This document shows, one piece after another, positions 24,067 through 33,869 of a DNA stretch of 64,000 nucleotides. Where the stretch lies: positions 434,001-498,000 of the forward strand of contig NZ_JXJP01000008.1 of assembly GCF_000826645.1 (NCBI RefSeq). The letters run 5' to 3'. Below the pieces are notes generated by a model that was not told the DNA's origin, did not search any database, and worked only from the letters and a program-made list of their open reading frames with translations. Position 1 is the first letter of the stretch, and each line of letters starts with the position of its first letter. The position numbers and the translations under genes were made by a program. This DNA is from Psychroserpens mesophilus (GTDB lineage: Bacteria; Bacteroidota; Bacteroidia; Flavobacteriales; Flavobacteriaceae).

Positions 24067-24858
24067 TTATAAATCTTGAGCGTTGGCAATTAACTCAGCA
24101 ATATCCATGACTGCAATCTCACCTTCTTTTTCTTTATTTTTAACACCATCGGTCATCATGGTATTGCAAAAAGGGCAACCAGCAGCAATAATTTCTGGTT
24201 TGGTTTCTAGAGCTTGTTCTGTTCTTTCAATGTTGACTTCTTTATTTCCAGGTTCAGCATCTTTAAACATCTGCGCTCCTCCTGCTCCACAACACAACCC
24301 TCTGGATTTACAGGATTTCATTTCGACTAATTCGGCATCTAATTTTCTGATTAATTCACGAGGTGCTTCGTAAACATTATTAGCTCGACCTAAATAACAT
24401 GGATCATGAAATGTAATACGTTTACCTTTAAATTGTCCACCTTCAATGGTTAATCTACCATCATTGAGTAAGTCTTTTAAAAATTGTGTATGGTGCACAA
24501 CCTTATAATTTCCACCAAGTCCAGGATATTCATTTTTAATGGTATTGAAGCAGTGCGGACAAGCAGTCACAATTGATTTTACTTCATATGCGTTTAGCAC
24601 TTCAATGTTAGTTACTGCTTGCATTTGAAATAAAAACTCATTACCTGCTCGTTTAGCTGGATCACCAGTACAACTTTCTTCGGTACCCAAAACTGCAAAT
24701 TCAACATTTGCTTTGTTTAATAATCTTACGAACGCTTTGGTAATTTTTTTAGCTCTATCGTCAAAACTTCCTGCACATCCAACCCAGAATAACACTTCTG
24801 GTTGTTTACCAGCTGCCATAAATTCTGCCATGGTTGGCACTTTTAATACTTCGCTCAT
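24067..24858 (-). CDS. CCG-domain Fe-S oxidoreductase subunit (HdrB/GlcF-like)
   Basis: 263 residues with two cysteine-rich CCG-type domains: GCAGSFDDRAKK and TACPHCFNTIKNEYPG in the first, HDPCYLGR, CCGAGGAQMF and GCPFCNTMMTDG in the second. These domains bind special Fe-S clusters in heterodisulfide reductase B, LutA and glycolate oxidase F subunits. A gene for a membrane ferredoxin-like partner lies upstream on the same strand (24992-26305), separated by 133 bp holding a repeat. Together they look like a membrane-bound electron-transfer complex; the donor and acceptor are unknown. Confidence 0.85.
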   Translation of the reverse strand: MSEVLKVPTMAEFMAAGKQPEVLFWVGCAGSFDDRAKKITKAFVRLLNKANVEFAVLGTEESCTGDPAKRAGNEFLFQMQAVTNIEVLNAYEVKSIVTACPHCFNTIKNEYPGLGGNYKVVHHTQFLKDLLNDGRLTIEGGQFKGKRITFHDPCYLGRANNVYEAPRELIRKLDAELVEMKSCKSRGLCCGAGGAQMFKDAEPGNKEVNIERTEQALETKPEIIAAGCPFCNTMMTDGVKNKEKEGEIAVMDIAELIANAQDL

Positions 24859-24892
24859 TCTTATAAGTTCTAAAGTTGCGTTAGGGATTGTA

Positions 24893-24985
24893 GCGACATC
24901 CTTTTTGCCATTAAAAGCAAAAAGATATAGCGGAAAGCCCGACCCTCTGAAGCTTTTTTAAGCGAAAGAGGGTAACGCCCAAATT
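24893..24985 (-). repeat. Dispersed repeat, family A, diverged inverted copy
   Basis: On the minus strand it begins GGGCGTTACCCTC, contains GGGTCGGGCTTTCCGCTAT, and ends in a palindromic CTTTTTGC / GCAAAAAG segment. ACCCTC pairs with GAGGGT to give a hairpin. Shared blocks with the copies at 5777 and 10521 are GGCGTTACC, GGGTC-GGCTTTC and CGCTAT. It fills the 133-bp gap between the two Fe-S genes. Confidence 0.75.
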
Positions 24986-24991
24986 ATTTAT

Positions 24992-26305
24992 TTATTCATT
25001 TTTCCAATTCAAACGATCCATTTGGTTGTAAGGCCAAGGTGCTCCATTGTTTTCGATATTGGTCATCATATTATTGAGTTCCATTGGTGCAGCACTTTGC
25101 TCCATTACCAAATACTGACGCATTTGCATGATGATATTTAAAGGATCTATACTTACAGGACACGCTTCAACACAAGCATTACAACTTGTGCAAGCCCATA
25201 ATTCTTCATTAGTAATATAGTCCCCTAATAATTGCTTTCCATCCTCTTTAAACTCGCCTTTGTTAGCATCAATATTTTTACCAACTTCTTCCAAGCGATC
25301 ACGAGTATCCATCATGATTTTTCGAGGCGATAATTTTTTACCTGTTTGATTTGCAGGACACTCACTCGTGCATCGACCACATTCAGTGCACGTATAGGCA
25401 TTCAATAAATTTACCCAACTTAAATCTTGAACATCACTAGCTCCAAATTTTGCAGGCATTGCAGCATCTTCGCCTTCTGGAGGTGCAGCAAACGGATCGA
25501 CATTGGGATCCATCATCATTTTCACTTCTTTAGTAACCGCTTCTAAATTGTCAAACTGACCTTTAGGTGTTAGTTTTCCGTAATATGTATTCGGAAATGC
25601 CAGTAAAATATGTAGATGTTTTGAAAAATAGAGATAATTCAAAAACACTAAGATTCCAATAATATGCAGCCACCATGCAGATCGTTCAATAAGATGAATT
25701 GTACCTTCAGAAAAACCATGAAACCAAGGTGCGATAAACTGGCTAATAACATTTCCTGAATTTAAAGCCTGAAACTCAAGATCTGTTGCATTCATGATTA
25801 AAAACAAACACATTAGAACCACTTCAAAATACAGAATGATATTACCATCACTTTTTGGCCAACCTTTCATTTCAGCACTTAAAAAGCGTTTCAACTTAAT
25901 CACATTTCGACGTAACCAAAATACGACTACAGCAATTAAAACAAGGACTGCTAACACTTCAAAAGAACCTATTAAAAAACCATAGACTGCATTAGGAAGA
26001 ATATGCAATCCGATGCGATGCGTCCCGATTAAACCATCAATAATAATTTCAAGAACTTCAATATTGATAATTACGAAGCCAACATAAACTATTACATGCA
26101 GGAATCCAGCAATTGGGCGCTTAACCATTTTACTTTGCCCAAGAGCAATCATGCTCATATTTTTCCAGCGTTGTGGCTTGTCGTCTGAAACATCAAGATC
26201 ACGACCTAATTTAATGTTTCTAAAGAGTTTTTTTACGTTTCTTGAAAAGTAACCAATACCAATGATAAGAATTACGGCAAATATTATGTTTGGTACATAT
26301 TCCAT
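24992..26305 (-). CDS. Membrane-bound 4Fe-4S dicluster oxidoreductase subunit
   Basis: 437 residues. The N-terminal half has about five to six transmembrane helices resembling the NarI/HdrE cytochrome-b-type membrane subunit. The C-terminal half has two ferredoxin-type clusters: CTECGRCTSECP and CTSCNACVEACP. Such proteins pair with a CCG-domain subunit (24067-24858, next on the strand) and move electrons between the quinone pool and a cytoplasmic partner. The 8-bp spacing from the upstream MlaD-like gene suggests one transcript. The physiological substrate is unknown. Confidence 0.88.
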   Translation of the reverse strand: MEYVPNIIFAVILIIGIGYFSRNVKKLFRNIKLGRDLDVSDDKPQRWKNMSMIALGQSKMVKRPIAGFLHVIVYVGFVIINIEVLEIIIDGLIGTHRIGLHILPNAVYGFLIGSFEVLAVLVLIAVVVFWLRRNVIKLKRFLSAEMKGWPKSDGNIILYFEVVLMCLFLIMNATDLEFQALNSGNVISQFIAPWFHGFSEGTIHLIERSAWWLHIIGILVFLNYLYFSKHLHILLAFPNTYYGKLTPKGQFDNLEAVTKEVKMMMDPNVDPFAAPPEGEDAAMPAKFGASDVQDLSWVNLLNAYTCTECGRCTSECPANQTGKKLSPRKIMMDTRDRLEEVGKNIDANKGEFKEDGKQLLGDYITNEELWACTSCNACVEACPVSIDPLNIIMQMRQYLVMEQSAAPMELNNMMTNIENNGAPWPYNQMDRLNWKNE

Positions 26306-26313
26306 ATTGAAAT

Positions 26314-27267
26314 CTAATTATTAAGTTCTTCTTCTGTTGGTGGTTCGTATGGAATTTCTTTTTTAGACAAGATACGTCTGTAGCGTGCAGGATGCAACTT
26401 GATATCTCTTATTAATTCTTCCATCTCTTTAGATGCTGCCTCTAAATTATCATATAAACCTTCTTCTTTTAAGAGTTTGCCAATACTGCCTTCACCATTA
26501 TTTATGCTCGACATAATAGCATCAAAGTTTTTTATAGCAGACTGCAAATCTTTCATAGTTGCAGCAAAGTTAGCATTTGATAAAGAATCTGAGAGTTTGG
26601 CAAAATTCTCAGATGTGGTTTCAAAGTTAGAAACTGTCGCTGTTAAACTTTCTTTATTTGTATCAACTAGTCTATTCAAAGACATAGATGTTTGTTTAAA
26701 AGATTTGATGGTTGCATTTAATTCAGCAATACCTTCTTTAATATTTCCTTTAGTGTCAGTATCGAGAACGTCATTTAAATTGGTAAGTAGAGCATCAGTA
26801 TTTTCCATTACAGCTTCAATTTTCTCTTGTAAAGGAGTTAAACGCTGATTAACAAGCTCAGTGAGACCAGCCTTAACCGTAGTATCAAGATAACTCCCAG
26901 TTTTGGCATTTTCTGCATTATCAAACGCAGGAATTATGGCTACTGCTTTTCCTCCAATTAATCCTAAATCATACAATTCAGCTTTGCTATTTTTCGAAAA
27001 TTGGAAACTGTTATCGATCAATAAAGTTACCAATAATTGCCCTGAGCCATCACCTTTGAAAGTAATATCTTTCACTTTACCAACATTCATTCCATTGATA
27101 GTGACAGGAGTTGAAGGAGCCAGACCCTCTACGTTATCATAAAGTGCATAATACGTTCTTGAGGAATCTAAAATGTTTTCACCTTTGAGATAATTGAATA
27201 AGAAAATGAATAATAGAATGCCAGATATGACTAATACTGCTGTTTTTACTTCTCTTGAAATTTTCAA
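26314..27267 (-). CDS. MCE/MlaD-family lipid-transport substrate-binding protein
   Basis: 317 residues. An N-terminal membrane anchor (about residues 10-28) is followed by an MCE domain (YYALYDNVEGLAPSTPVTINGMNVGKV, about 42-120), then a long helical, Ser/Thr/Asn-rich region predicted as coiled coil, with GEGSIGKLLKEEGLYDNL. MlaD-type proteins form hexamers that shuttle phospholipids between membranes, normally with MlaE permease and MlaF ATPase, which are not adjacent here. Gene neighbours are a murein amidase (upstream) and lptD (divergent), an envelope context. Confidence 0.88.
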   Translation of the reverse strand: MKISREVKTAVLVISGILLFIFLFNYLKGENILDSSRTYYALYDNVEGLAPSTPVTINGMNVGKVKDITFKGDGSGQLLVTLLIDNSFQFSKNSKAELYDLGLIGGKAVAIIPAFDNAENAKTGSYLDTTVKAGLTELVNQRLTPLQEKIEAVMENTDALLTNLNDVLDTDTKGNIKEGIAELNATIKSFKQTSMSLNRLVDTNKESLTATVSNFETTSENFAKLSDSLSNANFAATMKDLQSAIKNFDAIMSSINNGEGSIGKLLKEEGLYDNLEAASKEMEELIRDIKLHPARYRRILSKKEIPYEPPTEEELNN

Positions 27268-27321
27268 TGCGTCTTATATTTGGTTATAACAAACTTAGCA
27301 ATAAATATATAAAGAATGTTT

Positions 27322-28443
27322 CTAATTTGAGCTTGTTTTTAGTGCCTCTGACAGTTTAATCTGCTTATCATCTTGAAAGGCAACAACAAAACTACTCGTG
27401 TATCCCTTTTGCTTTGCAATAGCCTCTAACCGTCTAATTTCATTATAATCAGACGTATTTCCAAAATAATATTTATACAAATCACCAACTTTTTCTTTTG
27501 AAATATCTGTAAGCCCTTTAAAGTTGTAAGATTTTGGTTCTAAATCTCTTGAGCTTGCTGCTATCTGAACTTTAAATACAATGTCATCAAAAATCAAAGT
27601 CTCGTCACCTGGCATAGTAGTCATAACCGGATTAGTTTCTTCGTAAATTGTGTCACTGACGTTTTGTTGCACACTGTTTTTGTATTCAACGATAGCATCT
27701 TTAATAGCAATTGCCAACTCTTTTTGTCCTTTTTTAGAATTTAAGTATCTCCCCTCTTGTGTATTTGTTATAAAACCTGTTTCTACCAACACACTTGGCA
27801 TCACAGTTTGATGCAATACAATAAAACCTGCTTGTTTTACACCTCTATTCTTGCGTTTTAATTTATTGGTGAACTGATTTTGAATATTTGAAGCCAACTG
27901 AATACTCTGGTCAAGGTATTCTTCCTGCATTAATGTTAAACCAATATAGGATTCTGGCGAATTAGGATCAAACTCACCATAGTTTTTCTTATAATCCTTT
28001 TCTAAAAATATAACTTCGTTTTCAGCTTTAGCCACATTAAAATTAGTTTCATTTCTATGCAATCCTAACACATAAGTTTCAGAGCCATATGCTTGTGAAG
28101 TATGAGCATTACAATGTACAGACACAAATAAGTTAGCGTTGGCTTTATTTGCAATTTTCCCTCTGACAAATAAATCGACAAATACATCTGTTTTTCTCGT
28201 GTAAACCACTTCAATGTCAGGATTTTTTTCAAGTTCCTTACCTATAGCTAAAACGATACTTAAAGCAATATCTTTTTCTTTATACCCATGTTTTGAGGGT
28301 TTCCCAGGATCTTTTCCACCATGTCCTGCATCAAGAACTACAACAAACTTTTCTTTGTTCTTGGTAATATTAGTTGCAGATGTTAAAAAACATGTAAATA
28401 TTAAGGCAATGGATACGATTATATAATGTAAGTTCGTTTTCAT
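27322..28443 (-). CDS. N-acetylmuramoyl-L-alanine amidase (amidase_3)
   Basis: 373 residues with a signal peptide. The zinc amidase domain spans about residues 32-250: VVLDAGHGGKDPGKP with the first zinc His, KEKDIALSIVLAIGKEL with the Glu, SVHCNAH with another zinc His, and VLVETGFITN with the catalytic Glu. The C-terminal 90 residues (VFKVQIAASSRDLEP, LYKYYFGNTSDYNEI) look like a SPOR domain, which would target it to denuded glycan at division sites. It cleaves the amide bond between MurNAc and stem peptide. It lies divergent from lptD. Confidence 0.9.
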   Translation of the reverse strand: MKTNLHYIIVSIALIFTCFLTSATNITKNKEKFVVVLDAGHGGKDPGKPSKHGYKEKDIALSIVLAIGKELEKNPDIEVVYTRKTDVFVDLFVRGKIANKANANLFVSVHCNAHTSQAYGSETYVLGLHRNETNFNVAKAENEVIFLEKDYKKNYGEFDPNSPESYIGLTLMQEEYLDQSIQLASNIQNQFTNKLKRKNRGVKQAGFIVLHQTVMPSVLVETGFITNTQEGRYLNSKKGQKELAIAIKDAIVEYKNSVQQNVSDTIYEETNPVMTTMPGDETLIFDDIVFKVQIAASSRDLEPKSYNFKGLTDISKEKVGDLYKYYFGNTSDYNEIRRLEAIAKQKGYTSSFVVAFQDDKQIKLSEALKTSSN

Positions 28444-28570
28444 ATTTGTACTAACGGTTAATACTTTCGGTTTATTTTAAAATTCCCAGTTTACACGTGT
28501 TACGACTGAGTTTCAGGACTTTTTATAATTTGCTCAAATTATAAACTAATCATAAAAAATATATGTAATT

Positions 28571-31333
28571 TTGGCAATTCAAAAACCGAGCCATACTTTA
28601 GCAAAAATACATTTAAAAGCATTGCATACAAAAAGCTTTCATATACTTTTTACCTTAAGTTTTACCGTGTTTATCAACATGTTTTGCTTTGCACAAGAAT
28701 TGCCAAAACCCAAAGATCCAATTAAGCCAAAACCTATTACAGATTCAACTGTAGTAAAAACAGATTCTCTTTTAGGCTTACCAATGCCTTTTAAGGAAAT
28801 TGACAGTACACGCAAAGATTCGGTAGCTCCAAAAAAAGAATTTCTTACAGACATCGTAAAGTATAAAGCAAAAGATTATGTATCCTTAAACCAACGCTTG
28901 CAACAAACTACACTTTACAACGAAGCTGAAGTAAAATATGGTGATATGACCATTACCTCTGGCATCATTATCATAGATCACAATAAAGATCTGGTGTATG
29001 CTGGAAGACTAAAAGACTCTGCTGGAGTTTACTCACAATCTCCTGTTTTTACGCAAGGTTCAAATGTTGTTGAACCCGATTCTATTATCTTTAATACTGT
29101 CACAAAAAAAGCCCTGATTTACAATTCTAGAACCGAACAAAGTGGTGGTACTATTATTTCTGAAATCACAAAAAAAGAAAACGATTCTGTATACTTTGTC
29201 AAAAACGCTAAATACACAACTTCTGAAAACTTAGATGATCCTGAATACTATTTCTTAATGCGAAGAGCTAAGATTGTTCCAGGAAAAAAAGTAGTAACTG
29301 GCCTCACAAACATGTTTATCTATGATGTACCAACTCCAATTGGTTTACCGTTTGCTTATTTCCCGATGACAGACAAGCACACTTCAGGTGTTATTTTTCC
29401 GTCTTTTGGTGAAGATAATGGTAATGACAGAGGTTACTTTTTACAAAACGGAGGCTACTATTTTGCTATTAGTGATTATATCGATTTAGCTGTACTTGGT
29501 GATTATTACACCAATGGGAGTTACGGATTACGTTTTGAAACGAACTACGCTAATCGATACAGATATAATGGAAATTTAAGTATAAGATATGAAAATCTAA
29601 TCAATAGTGAAAGAGGATTTCCAGATTTTTCAAAAGCAACTATTTACAATATTCGATGGTCGCACAGTCAAGATGCCAAATCAAATCCCAGTTCAAGATT
29701 TTCGGCAGCTGTTAACTTAGGAAGTAGTACGTATTTCAGACAATCTATAAATCAATTAAACCTTTCAAATTCTCAAAATAACACGTTAGCTTCCTCTGTT
29801 TCGTATTCAAAAACGTTTCAAGGTGAACCTCAAGCTAACATGAGCATTACTGCGACGCATTCACAAAACACTAATACCGAAGTCATCAACATGACTTTAC
29901 CAACTTTTCAAGGGAGTGTGAGTCGTGTGTTTCCTTTTGCGCCAAAAGTAGGTTCAAAAAAAGGTGCTATTCAAAACATTAACTTTCAGTATAATGTACG
30001 AGCAGAAAACAGAATTCAAACCACAGACTCCTTATTTTTCAAAAAAGAAATGTTTGATACTGCTAAAATAGGAGCCTTACACTCTATTCCTATATCGACC
30101 AACTTCAAAGTATTTAAATATTTTAGTATGAGTACCAGTGTTAATTTTGAAGAAAACTGGACGTATAACACGATAAGAAAATATCAAGATGAAGAAGGAG
30201 ATATTATAACTGAAGACCTGACAGGTTTTGATCGTTTTTATACGTATAATTTTAGTACGAGTATAGGAACTACGGTCTATGGCTTATTTAATTTTAAAAA
30301 GGAAGGAAAGGATCCAAAAATTCAAGCCATTAGACATGTGATCAGACCATCTATTAGTTATAATATTAATCCGGCTTTTGATCAATATTACGATTCATTT
30401 GAAGTGATCGATGCTGATGGAACAACAAAAGAAGAATACACGCGTTTTCAAGGTTCCATTTTTGGCGCTCCAAATCAGAATTTTTCTAGCGCTTTAGGCT
30501 TTTCTGTTGGTAATAACTTTGAAGCAAAAGTAAGAGACAAAGACAGTACTGCTACTGAGCCTAAAAAAGTGATATTACTGAACAACTTAAACTTTCAGAC
30601 CTCCTATAATTTTGCAGCAGATTCGTTGCGATGGAGTCCTTTAAGAGTTAGTGGTGGAACCTCAATTTTAAATGACAAAATGAGTATCAATTTTGGTGCA
30701 ACGCTAGATCCATATGCACTAGATAACAATAATCGAAGAATTAACCAGTACAATATTGACAATGGTGGAAGTCTGTTTAGATTAACAACCGCCAATTTGA
30801 ATATGAGTTATTCTCTTTCAAGTAAATCATTTGATGGTTCTGGCAATCAAGAAAATGATCCTGCCATACAGGAATCGATTAGAAGTGGTGGTCGTGCTGA
30901 CGACTTGTTTGGAAGACCAGAAGATTTTGCAGACCGACGGCTTACAGATGACGATAAAGACGAAGACAAAGATAAAGCCTTATCAGAACTATATAATTAT
31001 AAAATTCCTTGGAGTTTGCGCTTAGCTTATGCAGTAAATTATTCAAATAATACGAGACAAAATGAAATCTCATCACATTCACTGATGTTTTCTGGCGATG
31101 TCGAGTTATCACCTAGATGGACGGTTGGCGCCTCATCTGGTTATGATTTCAAAAATCAAGGATTTACACTAACACAATTCAGATTTGAACGCGATTTATT
31201 ATCCTGGCGTCTGAATTTTAGTTGGGTGCCTTTTGGAACCTATAATTCATGGAATTTCTTCGTAGGAATTAAATCCAGTCTGTTGAAAGATCTTAAGTAC
31301 GATAAACGAAGACAAAGAGACCAACAGCTTTAG
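28571..31333 (+). CDS. lptD: LptD-like LPS-assembly outer-membrane protein
   Basis: About 920 residues. The region from about residue 95 has the LptA/OstA-like start (ARYKAKDYVSLN-like DIVKYKAKDYVSLNQRL, LYNEAEVKYGDMTITSG), followed by a large LptD beta-barrel (PTPIGLPFAYFPMT, SGVIFPSFGED, GYYFAISDYIDLAVLGDYY). It inserts lipopolysaccharide into the outer leaflet. No ATG fits; I give the TTG at 28571. A TTG at 28622 would give a better signal peptide (about 24 residues ending CFA), so the true start is uncertain. A TAATTTTG box at 28565-28572 would argue for the later start. Confidence 0.85.
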   Translation: MAIQKPSHTLAKIHLKALHTKSFHILFTLSFTVFINMFCFAQELPKPKDPIKPKPITDSTVVKTDSLLGLPMPFKEIDSTRKDSVAPKKEFLTDIVKYKAKDYVSLNQRLQQTTLYNEAEVKYGDMTITSGIIIIDHNKDLVYAGRLKDSAGVYSQSPVFTQGSNVVEPDSIIFNTVTKKALIYNSRTEQSGGTIISEITKKENDSVYFVKNAKYTTSENLDDPEYYFLMRRAKIVPGKKVVTGLTNMFIYDVPTPIGLPFAYFPMTDKHTSGVIFPSFGEDNGNDRGYFLQNGGYYFAISDYIDLAVLGDYYTNGSYGLRFETNYANRYRYNGNLSIRYENLINSERGFPDFSKATIYNIRWSHSQDAKSNPSSRFSAAVNLGSSTYFRQSINQLNLSNSQNNTLASSVSYSKTFQGEPQANMSITATHSQNTNTEVINMTLPTFQGSVSRVFPFAPKVGSKKGAIQNINFQYNVRAENRIQTTDSLFFKKEMFDTAKIGALHSIPISTNFKVFKYFSMSTSVNFEENWTYNTIRKYQDEEGDIITEDLTGFDRFYTYNFSTSIGTTVYGLFNFKKEGKDPKIQAIRHVIRPSISYNINPAFDQYYDSFEVIDADGTTKEEYTRFQGSIFGAPNQNFSSALGFSVGNNFEAKVRDKDSTATEPKKVILLNNLNFQTSYNFAADSLRWSPLRVSGGTSILNDKMSINFGATLDPYALDNNNRRINQYNIDNGGSLFRLTTANLNMSYSLSSKSFDGSGNQENDPAIQESIRSGGRADDLFGRPEDFADRRLTDDDKDEDKDKALSELYNYKIPWSLRLAYAVNYSNNTRQNEISSHSLMFSGDVELSPRWTVGASSGYDFKNQGFTLTQFRFERDLLSWRLNFSWVPFGTYNSWNFFVGIKSSLLKDLKYDKRRQRDQQL

Positions 31334-31363
31334 GGTTTTCTAAATGGAAGTATTTATTGAGAA

Positions 31364-32671
31364 TTAGGAAGTCATAACTTCTCCATACAAATCAAAGTCT
31401 TCTGCTTCAATCACTTTTATAGTTGTAAATTCTCCAGTTTTTAAATAGGTGTTAGATGCATCAATTAGAACTTCATTGTCAACATCAGGCGAATCATATT
31501 CGGTTCGACCAACAAAATAGTTACCTTCTTTTCTATCAATTACCACCTTAAATTCTTGTCCGATTTTAGACTGATTCAATTCCCATGAAATTTGAGACTG
31601 AATTTCCATAATCTGATTTGCTCTATCGATTTTCACCTCTTCAGGCACATCATCTTCCAGATTATAAGCATGTGTATTTTCTTCATGAGAGTAGGTAAAA
31701 CATCCTAAACGCTCAAAACGCATCTCTTTAACCCAATCTCTAAGGGTTTCAAAATCTTCTTCAGTTTCACCTGGATAACCGACAATTAAAGTCGTTCTGA
31801 TGGTCATTTCCGGAACTTTAGCTCTAAACTCTTGTAGCAGTTTAGTGGTCTTTTCTTTCGTAGTACCTCGACGCATGCTCTTTAATATTGAATCACTAAT
31901 ATGTTGTAAAGGTATATCTAAATAATTACAAACTTTAGGCTCACGATTCATGACTTCTAACACATCCATCGGAAAACCAGTTGGAAATGCATAATGCAAA
32001 CGAATCCATTCAATACCTTCTACTTTTACCAAATGTTCAAGTAATTCAGCCAAATTTCGCTTCTTATAAAGATCCAAACCATAATAGGTTAAATCCTGAG
32101 CAATTAAAATAAGTTCTTTAACACCATTAGCTGCTAATTTTTCAGCCTCAATAACAATGTCTTCAATAGGTGTGCTTTTATGCTTTCCTCGCATCAAAGG
32201 GATTGCGCAAAAACTGCAAGGTCTGTCACAACCTTCAGCAATTTTCAAATAGGCATAATTTTTAGGTGTAGTTGTTAATCGCTCACCTATTAATTCGTGC
32301 TTATAATCTGCACCTAAAGCCTTTAATAACTGAGGCAATTCAGTTGTACCAAAATACTGATCTACATTAGGGATTTCTTTCTGTAAATCTGGTTTATAGC
32401 GTTCACTCAAGCATCCTGTCACAAAGACTTTATCAACTTCACCAGCTTCCTTTTTTTGCATAAATTCTAGAATAGTATTTACGCTTTCCTCTTTGGCATT
32501 ATTGATAAAGCCACAAGTATTAATTACAACAACATTCCCTTCTTCCTCATGAACAACATCTTTACCACTGGCTTTTAGTTGCCCCATCAACACTTCACTA
32601 TCGTACACATTTTTGCTACAGCCAAGTGTGACAACATTGATTCTATTTTTCTTAAGTGATTTCGTTCTCAT
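31364..32671 (-). CDS. rimO: Ribosomal protein S12 methylthiotransferase
   Basis: 435 residues, the normal RimO layout. An N-terminal MTTase domain has cluster cysteines 18, 53 and 87. A radical SAM domain has Cys148, Cys152 and Cys155 in CDRPCSFC, and a C-terminal TRAM domain ends in DFDLYGEVM. LRLHYAFPTGFP and IRTTLIVGYPGETEEDF distinguish it as a methylthiotransferase. It adds a methylthio group to the beta carbon of an aspartate in ribosomal protein S12. A TATCTTTG-type -7 box lies at 32689-32696. Confidence 0.94.
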   Translation of the reverse strand: MRTKSLKKNRINVVTLGCSKNVYDSEVLMGQLKASGKDVVHEEEGNVVVINTCGFINNAKEESVNTILEFMQKKEAGEVDKVFVTGCLSERYKPDLQKEIPNVDQYFGTTELPQLLKALGADYKHELIGERLTTTPKNYAYLKIAEGCDRPCSFCAIPLMRGKHKSTPIEDIVIEAEKLAANGVKELILIAQDLTYYGLDLYKKRNLAELLEHLVKVEGIEWIRLHYAFPTGFPMDVLEVMNREPKVCNYLDIPLQHISDSILKSMRRGTTKEKTTKLLQEFRAKVPEMTIRTTLIVGYPGETEEDFETLRDWVKEMRFERLGCFTYSHEENTHAYNLEDDVPEEVKIDRANQIMEIQSQISWELNQSKIGQEFKVVIDRKEGNYFVGRTEYDSPDVDNEVLIDASNTYLKTGEFTTIKVIEAEDFDLYGEVMTS

Positions 32672-32688
32672 AATTAAATTTCAGTGGG

Positions 32689-32719
32689 CAAAGATACGCA
32701 ATGATTTGTGATATATTTG
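32689..32719. promoter_or_regulatory. Divergent -7 boxes for rimO and the serine hydrolase
   Basis: On the minus strand TATCTTTG (32689-32696) fits TAnnTTTG, 18 bp before the rimO start. On the plus strand TATATTTG (32712-32719) fits the same consensus, 56 bp before the serine hydrolase ATG. Neither has a convincing -33 TTG at the right distance, so these are weak calls. Confidence 0.4.
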
Positions 32720-32774
32720 CTACAAATGAATTAAACCTTCTGAAATAGGAATGGTCTAAGATTAAATTGAAGTT

Positions 32775-33869
32775 ATGAATCGTTTATATATTTTAACTAA
32801 TCTGTTTTGCTGCTTACTACTTGTTAATTGCTCTTCAAATGATAGCTCTGATATGGAAACTCCAATAGACCAAACTCCTGAAGTTGAGGCTATTTATTTT
32901 CCACCTACTGACGGAAGTGAGACTTGGGAAACCAAATCTGCTTCAGAATTGGAGTGGAATTCAACTCAATTACAACCACTTTTAGATTTTCTTGAAGAGA
33001 AAAACACCAAAGGTTTCATCATTCTTCATAACGGAAAAATCGTTGTTGAGTCTTATATGAATAATCATACTGCAACATTGCCATGGTATTGGGCAAGTGC
33101 AGGAAAAACCTTAACAACTGCCGTTACGGGAATAGCCCAAGATGAAGGCTTATTATCTATTAATGACAAAGTATCAGATTATATAGGAATTGGCTGGACG
33201 AGCAATCCATTAGAAAAAGAAAATTTAATTACCTGTAAAAACTTACTATCGATGACTTCAGGATTAGATGATACTTTAGGTGATGGTATTTCTCCCGAAG
33301 ATTTACAATACATTGCAGATGCAGGCAATCGCTGGGCTTATCATGGTGTGTTTTTAAAATTACAGGATGTTATTTCAGCAGCAAGCAATCAAACTTGGAA
33401 CACTTATTTTAATACGAGTTTGAAAGATAAAATAGGCATGTCTGGTTTATGGATTCCTTTTGAAAACACAAATGTCTATTGGAGCAACACAAGAAGTATG
33501 GCGCGCTTTGGATTACTTACTTATGCAAATGGTAAATGGAATGACACTCAAATTGTTTCTGAGAATTTTGTAAATGAAGCTGTCAATACATCACAATCAA
33601 TAAATCAAGCTTACGGCTATTTATGGTGGCTTAACGGAAAATCGTCTTATCATTTACCTCAGTCGCAGTTTGAATTTTCAGGAACTTTAATTCCGAATGC
33701 ACCAAGTGACATGTATTGCGCTTTAGGAAGAGATGATCAAAAAATTTACATCGTTCCAAGTAAAAAACTGGTGATTGTAAGAATGGGAGAAGCAGCAGAT
33801 GATACCAACTTTGCCTTATCAAACTTTGATAATGAATTATGGCTGAAAATAAATGCTTTTATAAATTAA
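32775..33869 (+). CDS. Serine hydrolase lipoprotein, beta-lactamase-like
   Basis: 364 residues with a lipoprotein signal (LLVNC, Cys19). The fold is that of class C beta-lactamase relatives: YWASAGKTLTTAV contains the SxxK pair, LLSMTSGLDD is the family loop, and YWSNTRSMARFG is at the YxN position. Natural roles in this family include esterase or D-aminopeptidase action; resistance should not be inferred. It is isolated between rimO and the convergent amidase gene, whose coding end it overlaps by 4 bp. Confidence 0.85.
   Translation: MNRLYILTNLFCCLLLVNCSSNDSSDMETPIDQTPEVEAIYFPPTDGSETWETKSASELEWNSTQLQPLLDFLEEKNTKGFIILHNGKIVVESYMNNHTATLPWYWASAGKTLTTAVTGIAQDEGLLSINDKVSDYIGIGWTSNPLEKENLITCKNLLSMTSGLDDTLGDGISPEDLQYIADAGNRWAYHGVFLKLQDVISAASNQTWNTYFNTSLKDKIGMSGLWIPFENTNVYWSNTRSMARFGLLTYANGKWNDTQIVSENFVNEAVNTSQSINQAYGYLWWLNGKSSYHLPQSQFEFSGTLIPNAPSDMYCALGRDDQKIYIVPSKKLVIVRMGEAADDTNFALSNFDNELWLKINAFIN

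Noticed and set aside
26399-26848. A 149-codon open frame on the plus strand opposite the MlaD-like gene.
   Set aside because: The MlaD-like gene explains the region. The antisense frame is Ser/Phe-rich with no motif, an artefact of coiled-coil coding sequence.
32775-33869. A beta-lactamase resistance gene.
   Set aside because: Class C-like folds are common in esterases and peptidases. The motifs do not support true beta-lactamase activity.
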